A stretch of DNA of 64,000 bases from assembly GCA_922989275.2 (NCBI GenBank), contig OV277863.1, forward strand, positions 20,550,001 through 20,614,000. Direction: 5' to 3'. This stretch comes from Gari tellinella (lineage: Eukaryota > Mollusca > Bivalvia > Cardiida > Psammobiidae). The position numbers were made by a program, and so were the translations under genes. Shown here piece after piece: positions 10,905-23,479 of the stretch; the first letter of the stretch is position 1; every line of letters starts with the position of its first letter. The notes under the pieces were generated by a model. The model was given only the letters and a program-made list of their open reading frames with translations. It was not told the origin of the DNA and did no database searches.

Positions 10905-10971
10905 AACACCGAAAACCTCAGTACACCGAACATTTTGCTGTCCGGGAGGGTTCGGTTTTCAGGTGTTACTG
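10905..10971 (+). repeat. Short imperfect inverted repeat with a CAGTAACACC-type end
   Basis: ACACCGAAAACC and ACCGAAC on the left pair with GGTTCGGTTTTCAGGTGTT on the right, followed by ACTG-TA. It looks like the end of another TA-targeting element abutting PalA. The following 10975-11470 has no supportable gene. Confidence 0.4.
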
Positions 10972-11479
10972 TACAAAGTTTTCCCACCACTCTCATCAAA
11001 CCTTATCATTCCATAATTTATCGTCTGCTTTGAAACTGTCCTCTGCAAAAGTATTCAATTTAAATTGATACATTTTAACTAATTAACCCCTAAAAACTTA
11101 CTTGAAAATTCCGATTTCCAATTAAAGGCAGTATGTAAGCCAACATAGCGCATTTTTTCAAACCTGAACATTCAGGCACATACATAATCTAAACATATAA
11201 AAAGAAGTAATCCGCTATGTATATGGAGGCAACATTGCTTACAAACCCATGAATTTGGTGGAAAGACGTCGATTTTAAAATCGGTTTGTTGACATCCGAT
11301 CAACGGCGGAGATTTTCCGAGTTCGTTCGGCTTGCGCCCGGTAAAGATGTTTTCATAGTGTTTTCTTCTGACTTGGCAGATTTATTTTTAGATTGGAACA
11401 TTCTAAAACTTTCAAAGGGATGAGTATTTCCTACATTCAGCAAGAGACATTGATAGCTGTATTTATTGTGCGCAATATA

Positions 11480-11706
11480 CAGTAGAGGATACATTTTTCT
11501 TTCCGGTTTAAACGCAAACGCAATTCACTACACTGTGGAAATTTACTTTTAGAAATTTTAACTATTTTTTTAATCTGAGTAGCAAACAGGTTGGAGCGTG
11601 ATCAGACGCCGGGTAACGCGGTGTCTGATCTGGCTCCATCCTGTTTGCAATGGTAATAATAGTTTTGTTTATAAATGCGTTTAATTTGAAAGAATAAAAT
11701 ATCAGT
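11480..11706 (-). repeat. Diverged PalA with flipped tip
   Basis: Reverse-orientation arms (GAGCGTGATCAGAC left, GTCTGATCTGGCTCC right), but the tip reads GGGTAAC rather than the GGTTAC expected for this orientation. The right terminus has decayed to GAATAAAATATCAG. Confidence 0.7.
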
Positions 11707-11797
11707 AAAGTTAGCGCAGCGTTCTTGTGCTGCACGATGATCATACTTATCTCAAGTAGGAATGTGTACGACTATGTATTCGATGTTACCTTCCTTA

Positions 11798-12017
11798 CAG
11801 TGGGGAATATATTATTCTTTCCCAATAAACGCGCTTACGCTAAAACCATGATTTCAATTGCAAACAGTTTGGAGCAGATCTGGCACCAAACTGTTTGCAA
11901 CTCAGACTAACATGAATGGTCATAATTGTCTAAAGGTTGTGTTTTTATGCGTTTTATTGTGATGCGTTTGCGTTTCGTTTGCGTTTTAAACGGGAAAGAA
12001 TAACGTTTTCTCCACTG
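11798..12017 (+). mobile_element. PalA copy lacking the hairpin tip
   Basis: TA-flanked copy with ends CAGTGGGGAATAT / TTTTCTCCACTG. The core reads GTTTGGAGCAGATCTGGCACC, given in part: the whole CGCCGGG tip is gone and the two arms are joined almost directly. Confidence 0.88.
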
Positions 12018-12349
12018 TTACCTATTTACCATTATTAACTATTCTGTTCTAAAGTAACACAGACAAGTCAGAAAAATCGGATCTTATTCGACCATGCGGA
12101 AATTCTCGGAAGCCGACACGAAGATGTGTTATGTAAACAAAAAGCTTATTTTTCCAACCATCTCGATAAGAAATCGGCACATTTATGTATGGTTCTTAAA
12201 GAAAGGGGGCATGTTTCAGGCACCTGACAACGTATTTCGCTTAGTTTAATACATAGAAAATGTTCTTATATAAGAAATTGCGCGATTTAAACATACATTT
12301 GGGCGACATTCTGGCTTTAAGTTTAGTCCAAAATTAATGTACTGACACT

Positions 12350-12418
12350 GACAAACAGAGTACACCTGATCAGATGGCTCCTGCAGGAGTCCCCTGGTCC
12401 GGTTTAGTCTGTGTTTTC
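12350..12418 (+). repeat. PalG core
   Basis: GACAAACAGAGTACACC, GATCAGATGGCTCCTGC, AGGAGTCCCCTGGTCC, TCTGTGTTTTC. Decayed hairpin of the GGCTCC type. Confidence 0.55.
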
Positions 12419-12601
12419 ATTAGGAACATGTACATTCTTCGTAAATGACAAGTCTATTCGTTGTTATGGTTGAATGTATTTGCTATAGAAACTTTAAGAT
12501 GAGTCCCATTCAGTTTGGATCCTGATCAAACGGTCGCGTTACCAGTAATGTCGCGATCGGCAGGATACGGGTTAAACATGGTATCAATGTACTCTTTATG
12601 T

Positions 12602-13290
12602 CTGGCGTCCACTAGAGTGCGGACAAGACTAGGAAGGGTTGCGGAATCAAAAATTGCATTTCGGCATAGCTTCCGCATCAGGTACGGAACAATGTCCGAT
12701 TTTTTGCAATATTGTGAACCTCAGCCACCGGGCTCTGCGTATTGTCTGCAAACATACTTGAGACAGTCCTAGGAATTAAACAGGACAGACGCAGAATGTC
12801 CACCGAACATGCCGATCGTAGTAGGACAAAAATAGTCACTCGATACTTTGTCCGCGTCGGTTCCTCGCACTCACTTATACAGTACCGCACCGGTTCCGCA
12901 CGTTCCTGAAGGACTCGGGGTACCTTCCGCTTGTCTTCCGCATGTCTTCCTATCTACGCGCGAAGATCTGTTTACCGCGGAAGTTTTCAGGAGCGGTTAC
13001 GGAAGAGCCGGGATGCTGCAAAAAAGGCCGGATGTCCTAGCGACGTCGCCAGGACAATGCAGACTGGTTGCGGAAGGCGTCAGGAAGTTCATTTCCGCGT
13101 CCAAATTTTGCTCTCGACCAAAATTTCGACGCGGACAATTTTACCCCTCCGGAAGGTGCGGAATCATTCGGAAGTGTTTAGGAATGATACGGACAATGAA
13201 AAGAAGCTTTCAAGAATGCGCGGTCCGGAAGGGTTGCGGATTCACTAAATTTGAATTCCGCGTCTTGTCCGCGCCCTAGTCGACGCCTGG
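12602..13290. mobile_element. CpG-rich inverted-repeat element with GCGGAA motifs
   Basis: The left end CTGGCGTCCACTAGAG-GCGGACAAGAC is matched in inverse orientation at the right end (GTCTTGTCCGCGCCCTAGTCGACGCC, given in part), so terminal inverted repeats of about 28 bp bound 690 bp. The interior is far richer in CpG than its surroundings and repeats short motifs on both strands (GGTTGCGGAA, TTCCGCATC, CGGAAG), like subterminal binding repeats. Open frames here are side effects of this composition and look like no protein I know. No target duplication could be fixed. Confidence 0.6.
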
Positions 13291-13605
13291 TCTTACAGGT
13301 GCAATATATGCGCGTCAACAGGGTCTGCATGATTTTTCATTCTGAAATTTCTGAAATATGCTATAAAAAAGATCATAAACAGTCTTAAATGTATTTGACT
13401 GAATTGGAAACTATTTATTCATTTGAAGATTCCTTAACTTCAATGGACACTTACAGTTTCTAATAAATAACAATATTTTGCAAAGTGACAAACAGTGCAT
13501 GTTCTGCATGAACTTGAAGAGGTACGCCGAATAATGTAATTTTAAATTAAGTCAAGTCAGATTTTACTATTTAGGGTTGTTTATGAATAAATTTGTAAAA
13601 TGACA

Positions 13606-13682
13606 AATACGTAGATGTTCTACAAATCCATATCAGAGGGCTTCTGTAGTAGCTCCCTGATATTGGTCTACACTGAATGTAC
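13606..13682 (+). repeat. PalG core
   Basis: GTAGATGTTCTACAAATCC, ATATCAGAGGGCTTC, AGCTCCCTGATATTGG, TACACTGAATGT. Stem variant with AGGGCTTC / AGCTCCC. Confidence 0.5.
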
Positions 13683-13734
13683 AAGGCAAGTGTACGCTTC
13701 GGAGAAAAAACAAACGTGATGTAAATGACGCCTA

Positions 13735-13980
13735 CAGTGGAGAATCTGTTATTCTTTCCCAATAAACGCGTTTACGCTAAAACTATTATTTGCAGTGCAA
13801 ACAGTTTGGAGTCAGATCAGACGCCGGGTAACCCGGCGTCTGATCAGGCTCCAAACTGTTTGCCACCAAGATAAACATGAATTATCAGAATTGTCCAAAA
13901 GTTGTACTTTTCTACGTTTTAGTGGTTTGCGTTTGCGTACGTTTGCGTTTAAACGGGAAAGAATAACAGATTCTCCCCTG
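13735..13980 (+). mobile_element. PalA copy
   Basis: Complete, TA on both sides, tip CGGGTAACCCG. The right end is mutated to GATTCTCCCCTG. Confidence 0.9.
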
Positions 13981-14006
13981 TATATGCGCCACTAGAGGTT
14001 CATCGG

Positions 14007-14150
14007 TTAATCCCTTCACTGCCATGTGACGTCATCTATTTTATACAATTGTCATCTGCTTTTACTTCTCGATGAGTTTAGGAATTTTGCATAAAATATG
14101 TTGAAATCAGTGTCAAATAGTGTGGATCCTGATCAGAGGTAGCTGATTCT
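14007..14150 (+). repeat. 3'-truncated PalF
   Basis: TTAATCCCTTCACTGCC, CAATTGTCATCTGC, then GTCAAATAGTGTGGATCC and GATCAGAGG, where similarity stops near the hairpin tip. The stretch 14150-15370 has no gene I can support; a B-box-like GGGTTCATATCCC (- strand, about 14790) may be a SINE relic. Confidence 0.55.
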
Positions 14151-15381
14151 GAAGTATACTATTTTCAAAATCACCTCTTCAATTAAAATCTAATTAGCGA
14201 GAGAAAAATCTGAAACATTCAAGTGAGTGAAAACCCAGATCAAAGATACAGAGAATACATCCTTCGTTTAAAGTACACTCAATCTTAACTCTTGATGAAA
14301 ATGCAAGGTATGCAAAAGTAAACTCGACAATCCAAAGTTTCTCCTTAATTTCCGTCGGTGCATCAATTTAAGAGTGCAATTCTCAACTGTCCTGCGCACT
14401 AAATGTCAACATTTATAGTTAAAGTGGAAAACATTGACTTCTCAACAAAGATATTATGATTCAGACAGACAAAACACGTTACACTACACTGCGTACAGTG
14501 AAGAGGCAATTATAGTTCTTCCATAAAAGATATACATGTATTGTATACTGTAACACTCTTGTGAAATATGAGAGGTACATGTAGTACAGTCTACCAGGCT
14601 GGTCTTGAATGGCATTTGCCAAAAACTCATTAAAGAGCCTGCCAACCAGATTTAGCATAAAAAGTAGTAATTTGTAAATGTATGTCAGACGCTTATATAT
14701 ACAAGTAAATATAAGTTTAGGATAAGAAATTCTGTTAAAAAACATTTAAATGCATTTCAATGACAACAATTTGTTTGGCTGTGATGGGATATGAACCCGG
14801 GAGCCAGCATGCGAGGGTGGAAAAGACACACGCTTAAACGGGCTATACACTCTACGGCGATCGATTTGAACTACTTCACTACTTCATGCGCGAACGGTTT
14901 CAATTGAGTCGAAATAGATTCACTCCGTATTTCGACGGAGTTGAAGAATGAATGGAAATATCTAAAAAACAAAACATTAAAAAAAATAACAACTAAGAAT
15001 TTATTACTTTTCTTGAGGATGGTTTTAGACTGATCATATTTGTTTCATATTCACGATAATGCTACACATTTGCTTTTATTTGAGTATTTTCTTTTAATTT
15101 TCCAAATACACTACAAGCGGTTGCGAGTCTCTTTAAGATCTTAAAACTTTTGAAACTTTTATTGAAATATATCTGTATAAGGTCCACTACCGTGGACAGC
15201 ATTAGCATTTATACAAATAGAAAACATACATATCAATAGAACATGTAACACTGCGTCTTCTCAAGATCTATACTATTTGACATGTAGCCCAACAATGATG
15301 CCGCAATCCATTACTCCATAACTACGCATATTTCACGCCTTTAATTTATTCCTCCACTGATAAAGATAGTTCCACTTTATA

Positions 15382-15627
15382 CAGTGGAGAATCTGTTATT
15401 CTTTCCCGTTTAAACGCAAACGTACGCAAACGCAAAGCACTAAAACGTAGAAAAGAACAACTTTTGGACAATTCTGATAATTCTTGTTTATCTTAGTGGG
15501 AAACAGTTTGAAGCCTGATCAGACGCCGGGTTACCCGGCGTCTGATCTAGCTCCAAACTGTTTGCACTGCAAATAATAGTTTTAGCGTAAACGCGTTTAT
15601 TGGGAAAGAATAACAGATTCTCCACTG
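15382..15627 (-). mobile_element. PalA copy
   Basis: Complete reverse copy with TA on both sides and tip CGGGTTACCCG. The left core arm is slightly mutated (GGGAAACAGTTTGAAGCC). Confidence 0.92.
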
Positions 15628-15860
15628 TACAATGAAATATGTTCGTTCTACTTACTTTAATTAGTAACATGTCTTCATAACAAAACAGCTAGAAATGTGA
15701 ATGGTATTAAACCTTTCACTTCTAAGCTCGACTTTAGAAACATTTGTAAACACTTTAGATACAGATCAGGCACCCGGATCCACTCTGCATTTGATCTGAA
15801 TTCAAACTGCTTAATACTCTTTAAAATGTATGTTGTATAAATAAAAGCAGACGTAATGTA

Positions 15861-16067
15861 TTAACTCTTTCACTGCCAACGGCGCCCAAAGACGACTTTG
15901 CAAACAGTTTGGATCCTGATCAGACACCACGTTACGCGGCGTCTGCTCAGGATCCAAACTGTTTGACACTCGTATCGATATGTTTTAAGTCATACTACAT
16001 TGAATCTTACTTTGAAACGATCTTGCAACAAAACTGAAGCAGACGACAATGAAACATTGAAGGGGTA
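15861..16067 (+). mobile_element. PalF copy, nearly complete
   Basis: TTAA-CTCTTTCACTGCC at left and CATTGAAGGGGTAA at right. The long core has GTTTGGATCCTGATCAG arms and tip CACCACGTTACGCGGCG. TGAAGCAGACGACAAT is the subterminal motif shared with PalD. Confidence 0.75.
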
Positions 16068-16280
16068 AAAACCTCACGATTTATTTGGCAGGAGATGTGT
16101 TAAGAAGCCGATATTATAGAAGTGATCTCTTTGACGGGTTTGGCGTTAGACGTGGTTTGACGTCCTCTTGCCATGATATGATGCTGTCTGCAATTGGAAA
16201 CATGAATTAACGAAAACATTAGCGATAACTAAAATTACAACAGATTTAACTCATTGTAGACCAGACTACTCGGTACGGTA

Positions 16281-16525
16281 CGTGGAGAAAACGTTATTCT
16301 TTCCCGTTTAAACGCAAACGAAACGCAAACGCAATCCACTAAAATGTAGAAAACTTCACTTTTTGACATTTCTGACTACCTATTTTAATCTAAGTGGCAA
16401 ACAGTTTGGAACCTGATCAGACGCCGGTTCACCCTGCGTCTGGTCTGGCTCCAAACTGTTTGCAATAGAAATAATAGTTTTAGTGTAAACGCGGTTATTG
16501 GAAAAGAATAAAGTTGTCTCCACTG
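16281..16525 (-). mobile_element. PalA copy, divergent subtype
   Basis: Left end CGTGGAGAAAACG (one base lost), GCAAACGAAACGCAAACGC instead of the GTACGC block, tip CGGTTCACCCTG, right end GTTGTCTCCACTG-TA. This is an older subtype that shares AAAACGTTATTC with 26708. Confidence 0.85.
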
Positions 16526-17027
16526 TAAGCCCATCTATTTTAGACACCATTTTGACAAGACGACATCCAACGTGCCATCACGGTGAAATAAATTTCCTAA
16601 TTTGTTAGGCTATGCTCAGTCAAGCGTGACATCTAGCCTCCCATAGCGTGTCGCTCATACAGACTTCATGCTCGGCTCTAACTCTAACCTCCACACCGTG
16701 TACGGTCAATAGTCAAGGGACGTTTAACCTTATAAGGGATCAAGCAGTTTCTTGTAAATAATAACAATCTGTGGATATATTCGCGGCAAAGGGCCGCTGG
16801 AAAATACCCAAATTACCCTTGTTTTTGGATTAATCTTAAAATTTAATCTTCTGCTGGAAACATAAAAGCGTTGTCCGTTCAACACAACAAAACAGAGCGG
16901 CAAACAAATAACATAACTTGCAATTTGCGTTCTTGCGTTTTTCTTGGAATTTATGGATACGTAACACTGATTTCCAAGATTGTTCCAAGACATATCTGGA
17001 ATTATTTATAACAAGTCATAATATACA

Positions 17028-17224
17028 ATGGAGTTGTTAAAGTGCGGGAAGTTAAGTATTATTGTGTGTGTGTCTGTGCTGTTACTTGCGCTTACTGTGA
17101 CTGTTGATGCTTCAGAGCCCATTGAGATCACATACCTCAACGACACCCACGTCTGTCCCCACTCCCGGGCTCGCTGGCAGGATTACACCGTGTACCTGGA
17201 GACCAAGCCCAGACTGTGTATGAT
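17028..17224 (+). CDS. Signal-peptide exon of a small secreted protein (exon 1)
   Basis: First coding exon. It opens with ATG in a good context (ATACAATGG). Residues 1-28 form a clear signal peptide: a charged start, then IIVCVSVLLLALTVTV, with a probable cleavage after VDA. The mature part carries two Cys (HVC and RLC), a potential N-glycosylation site (NDT) and many aromatic and charged residues. The exon ends ...CMM-AT before the consensus donor GTAAGT at 17225, leaving two bases of a codon. It joins in frame to the exon at 35143 across a 17.9-kb intron filled with mobile elements. Total predicted product is about 110 residues. I do not recognise the family. No TATA box or start site is assigned. 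Confidence 0.75.
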
Positions 17225-17263
17225 GTAAGTAACACTCTTTCTTCTTCATCCCTTTATCATATA

Positions 17264-17399
17264 CAGTGGAGAATCTGTTATTCTTTCCCGTTTAAACGCA
17301 AACGTACGCAAACGCAAAGCACTAAAACGTAGAAAAGAACAACTTTTGGACAATTCTGATAATTCTTGTTTATCTTGGTGGCAAACAGTTTGAAGCCTT
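17264..17399 (-). repeat. PalA cut off at the hairpin
   Basis: Perfect left half (CAGTGGAGAATCTG through GGCAAACAGTTTGAAGCC), then an abrupt end in the left core arm followed by unrelated intron sequence. It lies only 39 bp inside the intron after exon 1. The stretch 17400-18610 contains no supportable gene; an open frame at 17735-18064 resembles nothing known. Confidence 0.8.
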
Positions 17400-18616
17400 C
17401 GGTGATTTAAGATTCTGTGAACCCTAAAGGCCCAGGTTATGCTCAGTCTGGCCCGACCACATCATTATGTTGACAATTGCAATTAATTAAAGCACACACC
17501 TGACATTTGTCAACAAAAACAATAAACACACACCCCTACAAAAACACAGCCGCAAACAAATGTTAATTTTGCTATGTGCTTATTCATTTTTATGTAGAAT
17601 GGTAGAGTGGTTTTGACTGTGAGAGAAAGCTTTCATTTGATCTGATTAAGTGTCTAACCAGCCTACGTTTTTCCTTGTTAAAAGAATGATGAATTTCTAA
17701 ATTTAGGCTGTCAGCCTTTCCCTTAGAAAAATTAATGTTAAAGAAGCACTATCTTTATAACAATTGTACTTTTGTTTGTACCCTTTCAACGAATGTATGC
17801 AACTTCGATGATGAAAGGATTAAAATGAAAATAAGCATTGGCAAAAAACACTGCAGTAACGCTTTTTTTTGTAAAACGCTACCAATTCCGTCAAACGTTC
17901 TAGATAAATTCGAAGTTTTAAAACGTCAAGAGGTTTTAACGGATTTGCCAGCGAAATCCTTATACAAGTATACTAAATTATTTTCAGACTTGCTAGGCCA
18001 TGATTATATATTTACAATCGCCCCATTCAATTCCATTGACAAAAAGTGTGTTCATTTCATATAAACACCAATTTTCGAGAGGGCGGGACTTGTGGAAAAG
18101 TTTCGAAGGGGAGGCGGGGCATATGCAGTTTTCATTCGCGAATTAATATTTGGAACTTGGGGCAGCAAACATTTGGCGGATTTTTTCAAAATTTGTTCTC
18201 AACCGATCTATGCTTTCCTACTAGTGGAAACCATAATTCCCGACTAATATTCTTTTTTATAAATGAGATAAATTGCAAGAAAATTGACATAAGAATCTAC
18301 CTTATCAACAGCGGCCTATATCTGCGTTTCTTTATGACAATAAAACCCCGATATATTTATCCTACTTTAAAATTACGTCACTTCTAATGACGTCATAAAT
18401 CGGCATTTTCCGCGCCAAACTGCCAAGTTGTTGACAATGGAACTTATTTTTTCTGCTTTCGAATGTACACAGATTCAGTAAATCGGTCATGGCTGTTCCT
18501 TATAGGTTACACATTATTCGTGTTATCGACCTCTAATATGGATTAAACATACATGCGTACTGACAAAATGTTTATTTAATGTTAGAAATTACAGCAAATA
18601 TATTGTTAATATAAAA

Positions 18617-18764
18617 AATGAACTGATTTTTTCGGCGTTCAAGCGAAATGAACGACAGAAAATTATCGGCAAATTTACCATGAATCGCTAGCGATATTCA
18701 TGGTATTTGCCGAAATTTTCTGTCGTTCATTTCGCTTGAACGCCGTAAAAAATCAGTTCATTTC
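18617..18764. mobile_element. Long-hairpin element, GTTCAAGCG family
   Basis: Near-perfect palindrome of about 148 bp. The left arm is AATGAACTGATTTTTT, CGGCGTTCAAGCGAAATG, AACGACAGAAAATT; a centre of CGCTAGCG follows, and then the complement. A second, shorter member lies at 23971. Foldback MITE; superfamily unknown. Confidence 0.8.
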
Positions 18765-19499
18765 TTAAATATCAACAACATGGTTGGTTTAAATAAGATT
18801 TACCCAAAACTGTGCTCGTCTACGTGCTGTAATAAGAGTTCTAACACACTTCGCGCACGTCCCTATATAAACAAAGAACGAACGTTTCAGTGTTTGAATT
18901 TTCAATAAAACACTCACGCGTTAAACGTTCTAACGTGACGTCATATGGCTTCGAAAATGCGTACGCCAAGAAATGTAGCGCCGTTGCTTCGGTGCACATT
19001 ACGGTTAAATTGCGTATTAGATTCGAAATAATAAATTAATACCAGTGTTTTATCTAACAATCGAATAATGTAGAAACGTTATACAGAATATAAGCCAAAG
19101 AGTATGTATGGCATACACTATACAACATATGCCTAAAACGACAGACTACGATCAACAAAGCTGGAAAGCAGGGGAAGGAAATAATGACACACTCAGATAG
19201 ATACAGAGTTTATTCAGGTAACATTATGACATTGGTGGCTGAACCCTGAAAGGTCATGTATGTTAGATATTAGATTATCAAGTGGACATCAATTGAGATC
19301 ACCATAGTATGTATACATAATAGAATATTACATGAGATCATATGTACTAAGCAGATATCCCATTTAACTTTTGCACTCCGTACTCTAAAAGCAATGAGCA
19401 AATCATGACATACTATACACAATGAGAAAAACATGCGATAAGATATACAGTGTACAAGAAATGGAAAAGCAAGGCAGGACAGACAGTATACGCAAAACG

Positions 19500-21080
19500 C
19501 AAAGGGTGACAAACTATACACAATAAGCAAACCACGTACATCTGCACACAATAATTAAAGCCTGGCATACTATACACAATAAGCAAACCAAGTCTATCTA
19601 CACACAATAAACAAAGCATGACAACCTATACACAATAAGCAAACCCGCTTCATCTTCACACAATAAACAAAGCATGACAAACTATACACAATAAATAAAC
19701 CACATACATCTACACAATAAACAAAGCATGATAAATTATACACAATAAGTAAACCACGTACATCTACACAATAAACAAAGCATGACACACTATAAACAAT
19801 AAGTAAACCACGTACATCTACACACAATAAACAAAGCATGACAAACTATACACAATAAGTAAACCACGTACATCTACACAATAAACAAAGCATGACAAAC
19901 TATATACAATAAGTAAACCACGTACATCTACACACAATAAACAAAGCATGACAAACTATACACAATAAGTAAATCACGTACATCTACACACAATAAACAA
20001 AGCATGACAAACTATATACAACAAGCAAACCCCGTACATCTACACACAATAAACAAAGCATATACACTTATGAACAAATCATGACAAGATTATACATATT
20101 TAAACGAAATGTCTGACCGTTATACACACTAAGCAAAACAAGAATGACTATTATTTAGACAATTAACAATTATGACAGACTACACTCTCTAAACAAAAAT
20201 AATAATGACATAAATACACAATAAGCAAAACATGGCACACTGTACACGATACACCAACTATAAAATCTATACACAATGGGAAAATCAAGATATGCCAGAC
20301 AGTATGTACGCACTATAGTATGGCAGAATATACACAATAAACAAAGCATAGAAAACTATACACAATAAGTAAAGCATTACAAACTCTGTACACAATAAGC
20401 AAATTAAGACTGATTATATACACAATAAGCAAACTATGGCTCGCAATACACCATACGAACATCATTTAAGACCATACACAATAAGCAAACTATTACTGAC
20501 TATACACTGGCTATACACATTGAGCAAAGCATGACAGGCTAGCAAAATAAACAAACAATGACAGAATTTATACAATAAGGAAACCATATACACAATATAC
20601 AAAGTCTATACACAATCAGCAATTACGTCAGACTATACACAACAAGCAATGCAATACATACTTACACAATAAAAACAAATTACAGACTATACACAAAAAG
20701 CAAAACATGATGAGCTAACAAAATATGCAAATAAAAACACTCTACACAATTAGAAAATCATGACATAGTACATACACAAAAAACAATTTATGTCAGATTA
20801 TACACAATAATCTAATTATATCATATAATACTTAATAAGAAACGTATGTTAGACTTTACAGTATAAGAAAAGCATGACAGACTAAACACAATAAGAACTC
20901 AATGACAAACTATACACAATAAGCAAAGAGGGTAATATTACACACTATAGGCAAAGTATTGTACACTATAAGGCATGACAGAGTATACACAGTAAACAAA
21001 TGATAATAATAACATACCTGTATACAATAAGCAAACGATGACGTGCTCTATACACAAATAGGCAAATCGTAATCTACTCT
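19500..21080. repeat. Diverged tandem repeat array
   Basis: Units of about 27 bp, consensus TATACACAATAAGCAAACCATGAC with variants. In the left part (19500-20060) they are organised as a pair of units of about 55-58 bp alternating AAACAAAGCATGACAAAC and AAACCACGTACATCTAC. The array decays gradually to the right. Long open frames on the - strand here are artefacts of the period. Confidence 0.85.
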
Positions 21081-21137
21081 ATACATACTATTCATACCAA
21101 AAACAAAAACATATTTAAAGTACACACCTTATGCTCG

Positions 21138-22069
21138 TTAAGGTAGCTTGATAGTTTCGATACTGCAAGCGGATTTTTCTTATTTATCATCATGATTTAT
21201 AATTTATTCCCCCATTTTATAGCTGAATGGTTTAAGTGGTACACATGTCACCACAAAATGTCTTTTTTAAAAAAATATTTTATTTTTTGTACGATTTTAT
21301 AAGACAAATTTAAAAAAAATTCAAACAACGATTTCAAAGCCGTCTTAATTTGTAACGCCTTTAAAATTGCCCATAATACACTTCAGTAACATATCTAGGG
21401 ATCAGTGTCTCAGATTTTTAAAATTCCCCTTCCAACTATTATTATGTAACATCAAAGTTATTTTACCGTTTAAAGTCGATTTCTATTACGTAATGCTTTG
21501 CTGTAAACAGCTGGAGAATCTCATCAACATTCTGAGACACGGTTCGCTAGAGAAGATAATACTCTTTCATCTGCTTTAAACCGCATGAAAATCGGACCCC
21601 TAAAGCGAACACAATTGTTGTCCAAATATGCCGCGCGTTTGAAAATAAGGAGGTGCCGAAAACGTCAATTAACTGATAAGCGTGTAATTTTGCCTGTCTG
21701 ACACAGTGCGAATACCCCCGGGATTCAACTATGTCCTTTTTGTTTCAACCAATAAGAAGACACATATTTCATAAGCGATTTTCCTTAGCTCCACCCTTAA
21801 TAAAATATACCAATCATAATTCAATAATGATTTTAACATGCGAAACCCATAAATCACGCAACAGCAGCTGGAGAACGCCTCTAGCTGGTCACGTGGCTGG
21901 ACAACGGAGTGCTTAATGAGGTGTGATTTATTGATCAGATAGCCGTGTAATGCGTTTGGTTTGGTTTTGGAGATTTTGGTAAAATGTAGAACAGAATGTC
22001 GGCTATCAAAATCGGAAAAAAGGTTAAACACACAATGTTTGCAGTTTTAAAGCTCTAAAGACACCTTAA
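21138..22069 (+). mobile_element. TTAA-flanked 0.93-kb element, copy 1
   Basis: Begins TTAAGGTAGCTTGATAG and ends AAAGACACCTTAA, with TTAA at both edges. It aligns in reverse along its length with 55459-56380; examples are TGCAAGCGGATTTTTC, GTCTCAGATTTTTAAAA, AACCGCATGAAAATCG, and CACG-then-AATGAGGTG. No long open frame. TTAA targets are used by piggyBac and Kolobok-type transposons; which applies is not decidable here. Confidence 0.75.
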
Positions 22070-22734
22070 TTGTTAACCCGGCATCTGGCTTTGCTCCAAA
22101 CAGTTTATCGATCATATAAAAACAAATAAAAGGTGAACATTTTCAAGAACTTGTCATTTCCTACATTTTATTGTATTACCTTTGCATGTTTGCTTTTCGT
22201 TTAAACGGGAAAATGTAACAATGGCATTTGTCTTCGAAATCGATACCAAGTATCCCATCTTGCAGAGAACTAACAGGTCTATAAAATTCCTGGAAATATT
22301 TACTAGGTAATAAATGTGTAGCATTCTTTCTGTTCGTTCCGATGGCAAACACGAACTGAGATAAATTGCTTTTGGTCACCGATAAAAGTAAGTTATACGT
22401 AATATATTTACATTCGCCCTATCTCTGTACATTGTAAAAATCGGTGATCATTTCTTATAGACACTCAAACCTTAGGAGGCGGAGATAAGGGTTAAGTCGC
22501 TGCGCATTAATCTTCACTACTCTAAAATTAGAAATCCACGTTGTATTTGACCTAGATTGAATCATGTTATTTCCCAATCTTTTTTTTAAACACTAAATAC
22601 CAATATATATAGATTTTATATTCACATTGATATAAATTATTTACACTCATTGTGAAAAACAATGCAGTAGGAAGCGCTCCGAAACTTTGTCCGTCTGCTA
22701 CGAATTTTTATACCCCCCGTAAATGGCGCCCAAT

Positions 22735-22840
22735 GTAACTGGGTGTTCTTTATAAAGAAACACCCGCGCCGACCCGGGTTTGAACCCGGGTCGCCAGGTT
22801 CGCAGCCATGCACTCTACCACGTCGCCATAAAAGCGCACT
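22735..22840 (-). mobile_element. tRNA-derived SINE fragment
   Basis: On the - strand: A-box-like TGGCGACGTGGTAGAGTG, anticodon-like loop, B box GGGTTCAAACCCGGG, then a body GTGTTTCTTTATAAAG. Probably a SINE head, since the body continues beyond the tRNA-like part and no clean acceptor stem forms. The stretch 22070-22735 has no supported gene; TTGCTCCAAACAGTTT at 22092 is a PalA scrap. Confidence 0.55.
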
Positions 22841-23479
22841 TGTACAGTAAGGACGTTCAAGTCATGATAAACCTACACACTGTGACATACTCCCCCGACA
22901 ACTTGAAACTTGTGCACATTGCGTCGATGCTCCAGAGGGGCCTGCACTTAAGGGGAAGAAGAAGAAGAGAAACTTTACAGAATAATCACTGAAATGACTG
23001 GTAAATAGCGATGATAGAAAAAAAATCACAAAACACTAGTAATCCTCAGCTCCTGTCCGGTTCCAACTTAGGCTCCGAGTATTGGCTTCAAACCCATAAA
23101 TACCCCATATTGTGCCTCTCAGATTCGGATTTCTATATGGTCCGTGTCTTTTAAGAATACGGTATTAGCGTTCACACTTGACGATTGCTTGCACCGTTGC
23201 ATGAATTAAAAACCCGATTGAGGATAAGAAACGTACTTGGATGTACTTAAAAGTATTTTCCCTAGTAAAAACCTGAAGTGAATTTGAGAACTATATCATC
23301 CGCGCAGTATAGATCTAGCTATGTTATTTGGTTACAGGGGGCGGAGTTATCTTCGTTAAACAGAAACAGAAATTTTATTCGCAACTTGTACAGTGTACCT
23401 CGTTGTATATATACATGTGAAATACATAATAAATCAAATCACAATGACGTGTTTTATCAGAAACATACACTATTCTGTA

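Noticed and set aside
12848..13279. 143-codon open frame
   Set aside because: It lies within the CpG-rich inverted-repeat element. Overlapping frames are equally open and the peptide shows only motif-derived repeats.
17735..18387. Two successive open frames of about 110 codons in the intron after exon 1
   Set aside because: No recognisable motif, no convincing splice sites, composition like the surrounding intron.
19270..19839. Cys/Leu/Val-rich membrane-like open frames on the - strand
   Set aside because: They are the translation of the tandem array; the periodicity of the peptide equals the DNA period.
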